Positions 1-5,065 of a DNA stretch of 5,065 nucleotides are shown piece by piece. This stretch comes from Flavobacteriaceae bacterium (GTDB taxonomy: Bacteria; Bacteroidota; Bacteroidia; Flavobacteriales; Flavobacteriaceae). A model generated the notes under the pieces. The model was given only the letters and a program-made list of their open reading frames with translations. It was not told the DNA's origin and searched no databases. Position 1 is the stretch's first letter. Each line of letters begins with the position of its first letter. The position numbers were made by a program, and so were the translations under genes. The DNA lies in contig JAESTN010000283.1 in assembly GCA_016763595.1 (NCBI GenBank), positions 1 through 5,065 of the forward strand. The letters are read 5' to 3'.

Positions 1-654
1 TTGATCTCCAGGTAAAAATGCTCCTGATGGATTGTACACCAAATCTAATTTCAAATCAGAACCTTCCATTCCATACCCAACATCATTTAGCATTTGTAAA
101 GCTTTAATCGATTTATCAAAAACACCATCACCACGTTGTTTGTCTGTTTTTCCACGCGTCCAATGAGGCATTGAAGAAACTACATGTATATTGTGTTTTT
201 TAAAGAACTCTGGCAAATCGTGGTACTTTTTGTTTGCTCTAATAATTGTTAAGTTAGAACGAACAATAAAATCTTTAATTCCAGCTTTTGAAGCTTCGGC
301 TACAAACCATCTAAAATTAGGGTTCATTTCTGGAGCGCCACCAGTTAAATCTAAGGTATGGGCTTCCGTTTTTTTAATTACATCCAAACACTGATTCATG
401 GTTTCAATAGTCATGATTTCTTTTCGGTCAGGACCAGCATCTACATGGCAATGTGCGCACACTTGATTACACATATATCCTAAGTTGATTTGTAGGATTT
501 CTAGTTTTTTAGGACGTAGTGGAAACTGATTGGTTTCTTTTATTTTGTTTGCAAACGTAGGTAGCTCGTCTTTAAAAATTCCGTTTGATAGGATTTCTAA
601 TTGACGTTGGGTATTTGCTAAATCGTTATTTCTTGCTAAAAGTGATTTTTTCAT
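1..654 (-). CDS. arsS: Arsenosugar biosynthesis radical SAM protein ArsS (C-terminus cut by window edge)
   Basis: ArsS is a radical SAM enzyme that joins a 5'-deoxyadenosyl group to methylated arsenic, giving the arsenic-adenosine precursor of arsenosugars; it acts in the cytoplasm after the arsenic methyltransferase ArsM. The 218 visible residues begin at an ATG at 654. The iron-sulfur cluster motif CX3CX2C is Cys62, Cys66 and Cys69, inside CNQVCAHCHVDAGP, which is typical of ArsS. The SAM-contacting GGAPE lies at 105-109. Other family marks are DKQRGDGVF (171-179) and LVYNPSGAFLP (205-215). From memory the full protein is about 320-350 residues, so roughly a third lies left of the window. 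The frame stays open upstream to about base 717 but has no other ATG. It is the last visible gene of a minus-strand run with the AhpD-like and DUF547 genes. Where I recall a Cys after 'SLP' in many ArsS proteins, this one has SMPHW. Confidence 0.93.
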   Translation of the reverse strand, partial: MKKSLLARNNDLANTQRQLEILSNGIFKDELPTFANKIKETNQFPLRPKKLEILQINLGYMCNQVCAHCHVDAGPDRKEIMTIETMNQCLDVIKKTEAHTLDLTGGAPEMNPNFRWFVAEASKAGIKDFIVRSNLTIIRANKKYHDLPEFFKKHNIHVVSSMPHWTRGKTDKQRGDGVFDKSIKALQMLNDVGYGMEGSDLKLDLVYNPSGAFLPGDQ

Positions 655-708
655 TGAATGCTGAACTTGTTTCAGTCTCTTTTTGTCAGGTCGAGCGTAG
701 TCGAGACC
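655..708. repeat. REP-like repeat modules directly upstream of arsS
   Basis: Two short modules sit side by side. Positions 661-675 read CTGAACTTGTTTCAG, an inverted repeat with a CTGAA/TTCAG stem and five-base loop. Positions 684-708 run from TGTCAGG to GAGACC, with GTCGAG repeated directly at 690-695 and 700-705 and GGTC/GACC at the ends of 689-708. I recall both types of sequence as very common dispersed intergenic repeats in Flavobacteriaceae; that is memory, not a search. The first module ends only six bases from the arsS ATG, so it forms that gene's immediate 5' leader. Its GC content is higher than the A/T-rich DNA around it. Confidence 0.6.
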
Positions 709-782
709 AACTATTATTTATCGTGATTTTATAGACTCCAACTTTGGTGGGGAAATCTATTTTTAATTTTTTTTACAATGAG

Positions 783-802
783 ATCTCAACTTTCGTTGAG
801 AT
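783..802. repeat. Perfect 8-bp hairpin downstream of the AhpD-like gene
   Basis: ATCTCAAC (783-790) and GTTGAGAT (795-802) are exact reverse complements separated by four bases. In the minus-strand transcript the loop is GAAA, a stable GNRA tetraloop. The hairpin begins about 40 bases past the stop codon of the AhpD-like gene. No U-run follows on either strand, so it is not a standard terminator; it may stabilise the 3' end of the mRNA or be a third repeat module like those at 655-708. Confidence 0.5.
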
Positions 803-843
803 AAGCGATTCACACAATTTTGAAATCAAAACTGGTTCTCTGC

Positions 844-1179
844 TTACATTTCCAGCTTATTCACTTTATTCATCATTTGAACTCCATGCACTAGGGTTGC
901 TCCACTTTTAATGGCGGCTCCCACATGGATTGCTTCCATCATTTGGTCTTTGGTAATTCCACGTTGCAATCCGTCTTTTGTATATGCATCAATGCAATAC
1001 GGACACTGTTCTGTATGTGCTACTGCCAATGCAATCAATGATTTTTCTCTGGCTGTTAACGCGCCTTCTTCAAATACTTTTCCATAATAATCAAAGAATT
1101 TATTTCCTAGTTCTTCACTCCATTCTGTAATCTTTCCAAATTTTCTTAAATCTGCTGGATCGTAATATGTTTTTGACAT
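844..1179 (-). CDS. Arsenosugar biosynthesis-associated peroxidase-like (AhpD/CMD family) protein
   Basis: This 111-residue protein of the AhpD/carboxymuconolactone decarboxylase fold is probably cytoplasmic. The family uses a CxxC pair for thiol redox chemistry, often as an alkylhydroperoxidase. The motif here is EQCPYCIDAY: Glu57, Cys59 and Cys62 are present, but the CxxCxxxH position of typical members is Tyr66, so a standard AhpD proton relay may be missing. The rest matches the family: an N-terminal FFDYYGKVFEEGALT segment, LIALAVAHTEQ before the motif, and a C-terminal helix (MMEAIHVGAAIKSGATLVHG, 80-99). I recognise it as the small peroxidase-like protein annotated beside ArsS in arsenosugar clusters. 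It lies 32 bases after the DUF547 gene and 189 before arsS, all on one strand, which suggests co-transcription. Its substrate is unknown; a thiol role towards arsenicals is only inference. No Shine-Dalgarno precedes the ATG. Confidence 0.85.
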   Translation of the reverse strand: MSKTYYDPADLRKFGKITEWSEELGNKFFDYYGKVFEEGALTAREKSLIALAVAHTEQCPYCIDAYTKDGLQRGITKDQMMEAIHVGAAIKSGATLVHGVQMMNKVNKLEM

Positions 1180-1211
1180 CTGTGTTGTATTTTTCTTAAA
1201 AAATAAAGATA

Positions 1212-1921
1212 CTATTTACCATTTAAACTCCAATCATATTCTAGGTGTCTAATCTTAGCTTTCTTGTTAATTTTTGTAGTAGAATACCTGTTTAAATAAT
1301 CAATTAATGAACCTTCTTTTGTGAAATCTCCTTTAAACCAATCGAATATTTTTGAAATCTGAATTTTCTTTTGGGTGATTTTATTTCTTGTAGAATCATT
1401 AATAAAAAGTTTCATTAGTCGTTCTAGTTCGTTTTCTATATTCGCTTCTGTAAAAGCAAAATTCCCTAATTGAGGACAAGAACCCGATGCACAATTTACA
1501 CCCACATGAATTCTTGGATCGTTAAAGTCTTTACGTAGAATTTCGTGTTCAATAGTATTCAAAGTGTATTTTTTACCACCAACTACTGCAAATGGAATAT
1601 TCCATGCATCTTTTCCTTTTTTCTTAATCTTTAGGATGCTTTTTAAAGGGTAATTCTCCAAAATCAATTTTAGCGTATAGGCATTGTAGGCGTTAATCCA
1701 AAAAGCTTTTGTTTTATTTGCTGACCAATCTTTAGCTGGGGTGTTTTTTCTAAATACGTAATATATGTCGCTAATTTTGATGCGTCAGATTTGAAACTTT
1801 TATAATCTACATTCCCGTTTTTGTCAACATGTTTCTGTAACAAGTCATTGTAATTTTCAGTTTGTGCCTGAATATTAAAGACAAATAAAAAGAGAATGCT
1901 AAAAGTAAAAAGTGGTTTCAT
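1212..1921 (-). pseudogene. Secreted DUF547 protein, broken by a one-base frameshift
   Basis: Two adjoining reading frames together make one DUF547-family protein. The first part (1921-1670) starts with a clear signal peptide, MKPLFTFSILFLFVFNIQAQ, probably cut after Ala19, and runs to YLEK at residues 56-59. There it meets a run of six A's (plus-strand T's at 1744-1749), goes out of frame and stops at 1670. Adding one A restores YLEKNTPAKDW followed by AFWINAYNAYTLKLILENYP and the rest of the domain to the TAG at 1212, giving 236 residues. The downstream half has no ATG of its own near the break; its first usable start would be a TTG in mid-domain. Conserved-looking blocks are FWINAYNAY and HVGVNCASGSCPQL. 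The function of DUF547 is unknown; the signal peptide points to the periplasm or cell surface. It heads the arsenosugar gene run. The cause may be a true mutation, a sequencing error at the homopolymer, or slippage on it. Confidence 0.85.
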
Positions 1922-1938
1922 CTAGTTTGTTTTTGATG

Positions 1939-1974
1939 AAAATTTAGACGTTGTCGTTTCTGATTGTTTACAAA
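1939..1974 (-). promoter_or_regulatory. Possible promoter for the DUF547-AhpD-arsS run
   Basis: On the minus strand TTTG (1974-1971) is followed after 24 bases by TAAATTTT (1946-1939), which matches 7 of 8 positions of the Bacteroidota -7 element TAnnTTTG. The spacing is slightly longer than usual. Transcription would begin about 10 bases before the DUF547 ATG at 1921, a very short leader. In A/T-rich DNA such a match can arise by chance, so this is tentative. Confidence 0.3.
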
Positions 1975-1989
1975 GAAAATGTTAAAAAA

Positions 1990-2676
1990 TCAATCGGTAA
2001 TTTCTTCTCCTATTTTAAGGTTGAATTTTTTTCGAAACAAATACACAATTCCATATAAAAGAGGTGTGTCTAAGGCAGCTATAATTATCTTGAATAAGAA
2101 GCCGCTAATTAATAAACCACCAAATATTTCCCAAGGCAACACTTTAAAAGAGCATAATAAAAACAATACAGTAAATGTGTCTATAAATTGAGAAGAAAAT
2201 GTGGAGAAGTTATTACGCAGCCATAAATGTTTTCCGTTTGTTTTCTTTTTCCAAAAATGGAAGATTCGAATATCAATAAACTGAGCCGCTAAATATGCCA
2301 TCATTGATGCCAATACCGCTAAAGGGGATAATCCAAAGACATTTGAAAAAACATCATCTTTAATTGGGGAGCTTTGAATTGCAGGAGCTACATCAGAAAC
2401 TAAAATAATTAGCATCGAAAAGAAGGAAGCAAAAATACCCGCAATTACTACTTGGTTGGCTTTTTTCTTTCCATAGATTTCAGATAAAATATCTGTAATT
2501 AAGAAGGTAATTGGGTAGGGTAAAATTCCAACAGAAATTTCAAACCGATACAATCCAAAGGGTTCCCAGTAAAAGAATTTTTGAAAAATTAAATTAGAAG
2601 TCACTAAGGATGCAATAAATAAGGCCGCTAAAATTAAATAGATTAATTGTGCAGAGGATTTTTGATTGGCTGTCAT
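1990..2676 (-). CDS. yhhQ: Queuosine precursor transporter, YhhQ/VUT family
   Basis: This 228-residue inner-membrane protein belongs to the family that includes E. coli YhhQ, which takes up 7-deazaguanine precursors of queuosine, the modified base in the wobble position of some tRNAs. Family marks are PYPITFLITDILSEIYG (53-69), AYLAAQFIDIRIFHF (127-141), the LWLRNNFSTFSSQFIDTF block (151-168), and a C-terminal ALDTPLLYG (201-209). Hydrophobic spans lie near 11-33, 49-63, 76-95, 115-136, 164-179 and 184-213, fitting about six membrane passes. The ATG at 2676 is the natural start, since the first helix begins ten residues later. The gene diverges from fabD across 78 bases. The DUF547 gene follows 68 bases downstream on the same strand, with no clear terminator between them. 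Precursor specificity cannot be read from the sequence. Confidence 0.88.
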   Translation of the reverse strand: MTANQKSSAQLIYLILAALFIASLVTSNLIFQKFFYWEPFGLYRFEISVGILPYPITFLITDILSEIYGKKKANQVVIAGIFASFFSMLIILVSDVAPAIQSSPIKDDVFSNVFGLSPLAVLASMMAYLAAQFIDIRIFHFWKKKTNGKHLWLRNNFSTFSSQFIDTFTVLFLLCSFKVLPWEIFGGLLISGFLFKIIIAALDTPLLYGIVYLFRKKFNLKIGEEITD

Positions 2677-2696
2677 ATAACGAAGTTAGTAATTTC

Positions 2697-2723
2697 TTGT
2701 GGTTTTAAAAATTTGTATGTTTG
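2697..2723 (+). promoter_or_regulatory. Flavobacterial-type promoter of fabD
   Basis: TATGTTTG at 2716-2723 is an exact match to the Bacteroidota -7 element TAnnTTTG, and TTG at 2697-2699 sits 16 bases upstream as a -33 element. Transcription would start near 2730, leaving a leader of about 25 A-rich bases (AAACAAACAACAAAAAAGAA) before the fabD ATG. Such A-rich leaders are usual for genes in this phylum, which rarely rely on Shine-Dalgarno pairing. Confidence 0.6.
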
Positions 2724-2754
2724 CAGCATCAAACAAACAACAAAAAAGAAAGAC

Positions 2755-3642
2755 ATGAAAGCATATATTTTTCCAGGTCAAGGAGCGCAATTTACAGGAA
2801 TGGGATTGGACTTGTACGAGAACTCTAAAGTGGCTCAAGACTTATTTGAAAAAGCGAATGAGATTTTAGGATTTAGCATTACAGACGTGATGTTTGAAGG
2901 AACAGCTGAGCAATTAAAACAAACGAAAGTAACACAACCAGCAATTTTTTTACATTCGGTAATTTTAGCGAAGGTATTAGGAGATTCTTTTCAGCCAGAA
3001 ATGGTTGCGGGTCATTCTCTAGGAGAATTGTCTGCATTGGTTGCAAATGGCGTATTGTCTTTTGAAGATGGATTGATCTTAGTTTCTAAAAGAGCAATGG
3101 CAATGCAAAAAGCGTGCGAAATTGCACCTTCTACAATGGCAGCAGTGTTAGGCTTAGAAGACAAAGTGGTTGAAGATACTTTGGCGGAAATTGATGGAGT
3201 AGTAGTCGCAGCAAACTATAACTGTCCAGGGCAGTTAGTGATTTCTGGAGAAGTTTCTGCAGTTGAAAAAGCCTGTGCCATTTTAACAGAAAAAGGAGCG
3301 AGAAGAGCATTGATTTTACCTGTTGGTGGTGCATTTCACTCACCAATGATGGAGCCCGCTAGAGAAGAGTTAGCTGCCGCTATTGAAGCAACAACTTTTA
3401 GCGAGCCAACCTGTGCAGTATATCAAAATGTGCCTGCTAAAGCAGTAACTGATTCTGAAGAAATAAAGAAAAACTTAATTGCACAATTAACGGCACCTGT
3501 AAAATGGACACAATGTGTGCAGTCTATGATTACCGATGGAGGAACTGAATTTATTGAAGTTGGTCCAGGAAAAGTATTACAAGGGTTGATGCGCAAAATA
3601 GATAGAAGCGTTGCTGCAAGTGGAGCGAGTTTTGAAGCATAG
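2755..3642 (+). CDS. fabD: Malonyl-CoA:acyl carrier protein transacylase FabD
   Basis: FabD moves the malonyl group from malonyl-CoA to acyl carrier protein, supplying the extender unit for fatty acid synthesis in the cytoplasm. The 295 residues match the usual single-domain length. Visible landmarks are FPGQGAQ (6-12) at the N-terminus, the nucleophile Ser88 in GHSLGE (86-91), Arg113 in SKRAMAMQ, which holds the malonyl carboxylate, the NCPGQ loop (156-160), the catalytic His195 in AFHSPMM, Gln244 in the LIAQL segment, and the C-terminal VGPGKVLQGL. The frame is open back to 2647, but the ATG at 2755 is correct: it begins MKAYIFPGQG as in other FabDs, and the upstream part would cover the promoter and the divergent transporter's start. 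No other fatty acid genes adjoin it; it looks monocistronic, ending in a terminator 20 bases downstream. Confidence 0.97.
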   Translation: MKAYIFPGQGAQFTGMGLDLYENSKVAQDLFEKANEILGFSITDVMFEGTAEQLKQTKVTQPAIFLHSVILAKVLGDSFQPEMVAGHSLGELSALVANGVLSFEDGLILVSKRAMAMQKACEIAPSTMAAVLGLEDKVVEDTLAEIDGVVVAANYNCPGQLVISGEVSAVEKACAILTEKGARRALILPVGGAFHSPMMEPAREELAAAIEATTFSEPTCAVYQNVPAKAVTDSEEIKKNLIAQLTAPVKWTQCVQSMITDGGTEFIEVGPGKVLQGLMRKIDRSVAASGASFEA

Positions 3643-3661
3643 TTTAGTGAAAATATTGTAT

Positions 3662-3690
3662 AAAAAACCGCTCGTTTGGGCGGTTTTTTT
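3662..3690 (+). terminator. Intrinsic terminator of fabD
   Basis: AAAAAACCGC (3662-3671) pairs perfectly with GCGGTTTTTT (3680-3689), a 10-bp stem, and a further C-G and T-G pair shortens the loop to GTTT. A run of eight T's (3684-3691) follows the GC core. The A-run before the stem means it could also work on the other strand. It separates fabD from the carbonic anhydrase unit. Confidence 0.9.
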
Positions 3691-3740
3691 TATTTTAAAA
3701 AACGAAGAGGAAGTAGTAAGTTTTTTATAAAAAATGGTTG

Positions 3741-3763
3741 TTTGACGAATGCATTAACCTTTG
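3741..3763 (+). promoter_or_regulatory. Tentative promoter of the carbonic anhydrase gene
   Basis: TTTGAC at 3741-3746 and TAACCTTTG at 3755-3763 resemble -33 and -7 elements, but the latter has one base more than TAnnTTTG and the spacing is short; TTG at 3738-3740 is an alternative -33. If used, transcription would begin near 3769-3771, exactly where the symmetrical leader element starts. That coincidence is the main reason to list it. Confidence 0.3.
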
Positions 3764-3769
3764 CAGTTA

Positions 3770-3829
3770 GGTAATTCTACCTGTTTAAAAAAACGGGAAG
3801 TTGTACCCTGAATTACGTTAATATATTAA
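3770..3829 (+). promoter_or_regulatory. Symmetrical leader element upstream of carbonic anhydrase
   Basis: GTAATTC (3771-3777) is an exact reverse complement of GAATTAC (3810-3816). Inside it, CCTGTTT (3780-3786) pairs with AAACGGG (3791-3797) through one T-G pair and an AAAA loop. The same bases can instead form two local hairpins: GGTA/TACC (3770-3773 with 3778-3781) and GGG/CCC (3795-3797 with 3806-3808). Read as DNA, GGTAATTCTACCTG (3770-3783) and GGAAGTTGTACCCTG (3796-3810) are imperfect direct repeats about 26 bases apart. A perfect palindrome, TTAATATATTAA, follows at 3818-3829. This could be a regulatory RNA or a pair of operator half-sites; I cannot name the regulator or ligand. About 50 bases of unstructured leader separate it from the ATG at 3879. 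Confidence 0.5.
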
Positions 3830-3878
3830 AGGATATTGATCGATAAGAAATAATTCATGTCAATCTAAAAATATAGAA

Positions 3879-4457
3879 ATGGAAAAACACAAAGAAAGCG
3901 AAGAGATAAATTATAATTGGGTTTTAGAAATTCTAAAAAATGGGAACCAAAATTTTGTTGATAACTGGGGGCAAAGAAGGAATTATAGAAAAGAGGTGAG
4001 AGATACTTCTACAGGTCAAACTCCTTTTGCAGCCATACTAAGTTGTATTGATTCAAGAGTGCCAGTAGAAACTATTTTTGATTTAGGTATTGGAGATGTT
4101 TTTAGCTTTCGTGCCGCAGGTAATTTTGTCGATCCAAAGATTGAGGAAAATAATAATATTTTGGGGAGTTTAGAGTTTGCGAAAATTTCTGGAGTACAAT
4201 TAATCCTTGTTTTAGGTCATACAGGTTGTGGTGCTGTTAAAGCAGCCATAGCTGGAGATCCAACAGAATGCCAACAAACAAATCAAATGATTGGAAGGCT
4301 TCAAAATAATATTACGACTAATGATGAAAATAAAGCAATAAGAGAAAATGTACTGAATACAATCAAGCATATTAGAAAACATAGCCATTGTTTGAGTACG
4401 TTTAACATTGAAGGAGGGATTTATGATATTACAACTGGTAAAGTAGAATTCATATAA
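3879..4457 (+). CDS. Beta-class carbonic anhydrase
   Basis: This enzyme interconverts CO2 and bicarbonate, supplying bicarbonate for carboxylation reactions and pH balance. The 192 residues contain the full beta-class zinc site: Cys56 in SCIDSR (55-60), His114 and Cys117 in GHTGCGAV (113-120), plus the Asp58-Arg60 dyad that gates the zinc. FSFRAAGNFVD (75-85) and the closing YDITTGKVEF are also standard. There is no signal peptide, so it is cytoplasmic. It is somewhat shorter than the roughly 200-215 residues I recall for relatives: the segment between GHTGCGAV and the last helix is compact, and HIRKHSHCLSTFNIEGGIYD (164-183) appears about six residues short where most have a longer 'SPIL...GxIxIVGxxYD' stretch. 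No frameshift explains this. It is a single-gene unit with terminators on both sides. The ATG at 3879 is preferred, as no in-frame alternative lies nearby upstream. Confidence 0.95.
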   Translation: MEKHKESEEINYNWVLEILKNGNQNFVDNWGQRRNYRKEVRDTSTGQTPFAAILSCIDSRVPVETIFDLGIGDVFSFRAAGNFVDPKIEENNNILGSLEFAKISGVQLILVLGHTGCGAVKAAIAGDPTECQQTNQMIGRLQNNITTNDENKAIRENVLNTIKHIRKHSHCLSTFNIEGGIYDITTGKVEFI

Positions 4458-4465
4458 TAACATAA

Positions 4466-4496
4466 AAAAATGCCGACTCATTGAGTGGGCATTTTT
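4466..4496. terminator. Bidirectional terminator between carbonic anhydrase and DoxX-like gene
   Basis: AAAAATGCC (4466-4474) pairs exactly with GGCATTTTT (4488-4496), and after one G-G mismatch ACTC/GAGT (4476-4479, 4483-4486) extends the stem to an ATT loop. The A-run on one side and T-run on the other let it end transcripts from both directions, as expected between convergent genes. It lies 8 bases after the carbonic anhydrase stop and 27 beyond the DoxX-like stop. Confidence 0.88.
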
Positions 4497-4523
4497 AATG
4501 TTTGGATTGCACTCTTAAGAAAC

Positions 4524-4967
4524 TTAATTTTCTTTTGAAATGAAACCATCTATTTCTACATATTTGTTCTTCATTGTACTTAATGAAAATGCCGCGGCAG
4601 AAACCCCAAAAACAGAATAGTCCAACGCAGGTTTTATTCCGAAAGCAACTATCATGCTTACTCCAAAAATCAACAATAATATTCCGCTAAATTTTGCCGC
4701 TAATTGAGTTTTAAAGCCAATTAATAAGCACATTGCAAAAACAACTTCCAAGGCCGTCGCTAAGATTGCTAACACTGGTATTATTCCTTCCGGAACCCAA
4801 GGGTTCATTTGTTGTGTGTAGTCTACAAATGCGTTCCAGTTTCCCCAAACCGAGATTTCTTTGGCGTACAAGCCAAATCGGTCTGCAACAGCAGATAAAA
4901 AACCAATTGCAATTGACAACCGTAAAAATAATTTGATGTATTTAATGTTCATTTTCTGTAATTTCAT
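4524..4967 (-). CDS. DoxX-like four-helix inner-membrane protein
   Basis: The 147-residue protein has four hydrophobic stretches, near residues 10-28, 61-83, 89-109 and 114-131, with an extracytoplasmic-looking loop (WGNWNAFVDYTQQMNPWVPEG fits the 41-61 region). ATALEVVFAMCLLIGFKT (70-87) and the following SGILLL segment resemble the DoxX/DoxD family of small membrane proteins. DoxX-type proteins have been linked to thiol and peroxide stress or quinone-linked oxidation, but the biochemical role of most members is unknown. The start is uncertain: the ATG at 4967 overlaps the upstream gene by 26 bases, while an ATG at 4952, giving MNIKYIKLFLR, overlaps by 11 and looks closer to a typical N-terminus. 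Its overlap with a carboxymuconolactone decarboxylase-family gene indicates translational coupling and a shared redox task, which is inference. Confidence 0.8.
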   Translation of the reverse strand: MKLQKMNIKYIKLFLRLSIAIGFLSAVADRFGLYAKEISVWGNWNAFVDYTQQMNPWVPEGIIPVLAILATALEVVFAMCLLIGFKTQLAAKFSGILLLIFGVSMIVAFGIKPALDYSVFGVSAAAFSLSTMKNKYVEIDGFISKEN

Positions 4968-5065
4968 AGTTTCCTGGGGTAAATTCGAAAGACTTCATTA
5001 AGCGATTCCATGTGTTAATTTGAGCAATAGATAAGGTTAAATGACTAATTTCTTCTTTGTTAAAA
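4942..5065 (-). CDS. Carboxymuconolactone decarboxylase-family protein, C-terminal fragment (cut by window edge)
   Basis: Forty residues plus a TAA stop are visible, entering from the right edge in the frame beginning at base 5064. The peptide includes FNKEEISHLTLSIAQINTWN followed by RLMKSFEFTPGNYE. This matches the C-terminal end of AhpD-like carboxymuconolactone decarboxylase family proteins, where a helix of the form LTxAIAxINAWNRL and a closing PGxY are characteristic. The catalytic CxxC region would lie outside the window, so activity cannot be judged. The last codons overlap the start of the DoxX-like gene, so the two are probably one operon read right to left. It belongs to a different branch of the family from the arsenosugar-linked protein at 844-1179, which lacks the INxWNR ending. 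Confidence 0.82.
   Translation of the reverse strand, partial: FNKEEISHLTLSIAQINTWNRLMKSFEFTPGNYEITENEH

Noticed and set aside
783..802. Intrinsic terminator of the AhpD-like gene
   Set aside because: The stem is perfect but no U-run follows in the transcript direction, so it is listed only as a hairpin.
1740..1760. Programmed -1 frameshift at AAAAAAC in the DUF547 gene
   Set aside because: The heptamer is present and the needed shift is -1, but in the zero frame it divides as AA-AAA-AC, not the A-AAA-AAC arrangement required for the usual tandem slip, and I see no strong downstream structure. Homopolymer slippage remains possible.
1964..2191. Plus-strand reading frame opposite the transporter
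   Set aside because: Antisense shadow of a well-supported membrane protein gene; its translation is low-complexity and resembles nothing.
2647..2754. N-terminal extension of FabD by 36 residues
   Set aside because: The extension crosses the promoter and the divergent transporter start, has no family similarity, and the ATG at 2755 gives the standard FabD N-terminus.
3131..3346. Leucine-rich minus-strand frame within fabD
   Set aside because: Antisense shadow of conserved FabD sequence, with composition dictated by the coding strand.
3778..3809. NarL-type heptamer sites in the carbonic anhydrase leader
   Set aside because: TACCTGT and TACCCTG only partly fit the TACYYMT pattern and nothing else in the window points to a NarL-type regulator.
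4212..4481. Minus-strand frame opposite carbonic anhydrase
   Set aside because: It runs antisense to the conserved zinc-site region and through the terminator hairpin; no family features.

Overview
The window looks like a chromosomal segment from a low-GC member of the Bacteroidota, most likely a marine-type Flavobacteriaceae. The protein sequences have a flavobacterial character, coding DNA is A/T-rich, start codons lack good Shine-Dalgarno sequences, and at least one promoter fits the Bacteroidota -7 consensus TAnnTTTG. One intergenic gap holds short repeats of the kind seen scattered through flavobacterial genomes. I see no rRNA, tRNA, CRISPR array, insertion sequence or phage gene, and no gene-free stretch longer than 300 bases.

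Left third (1-1921, minus strand): the front end of an arsenosugar-biosynthesis cluster. In order of transcription it has a secreted DUF547 protein (1921-1212), a small AhpD/carboxymuconolactone decarboxylase-like protein (1179-844) and the radical SAM enzyme ArsS (654 to beyond base 1). ArsS is the firm call; the other two are assigned by family and neighbourhood. The DUF547 gene carries a one-base frameshift at a run of six A's, so as written it is broken. The 189-base gap before arsS is built largely of repeat-like hairpin sequences that run up to the arsS start codon.

Middle (1990-3691): a YhhQ-type queuosine-precursor transporter (minus strand) and fabD (plus strand) diverge from a 78-base shared intergenic region that carries a good flavobacterial promoter for fabD. 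FabD loads malonyl groups onto acyl carrier protein for fatty acid synthesis; its gene stands alone and ends in a strong hairpin terminator.

Right third (3692-5065): a complete beta-carbonic anhydrase (plus strand) follows a 236-base gap. That gap contains an unusual symmetrical leader with alternative pairing options, the most interesting non-coding signal here. A terminator between convergent genes separates it from a minus-strand pair: the C-terminal end of a second carboxymuconolactone decarboxylase-family protein, running off the right edge, overlaps the start of a four-helix DoxX-like membrane protein.

The genes do not form one system. The main points are the arsenosugar cluster with its accessory proteins, the DUF547 frameshift, and the structured carbonic anhydrase leader. 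I found no convincing wholly new system.
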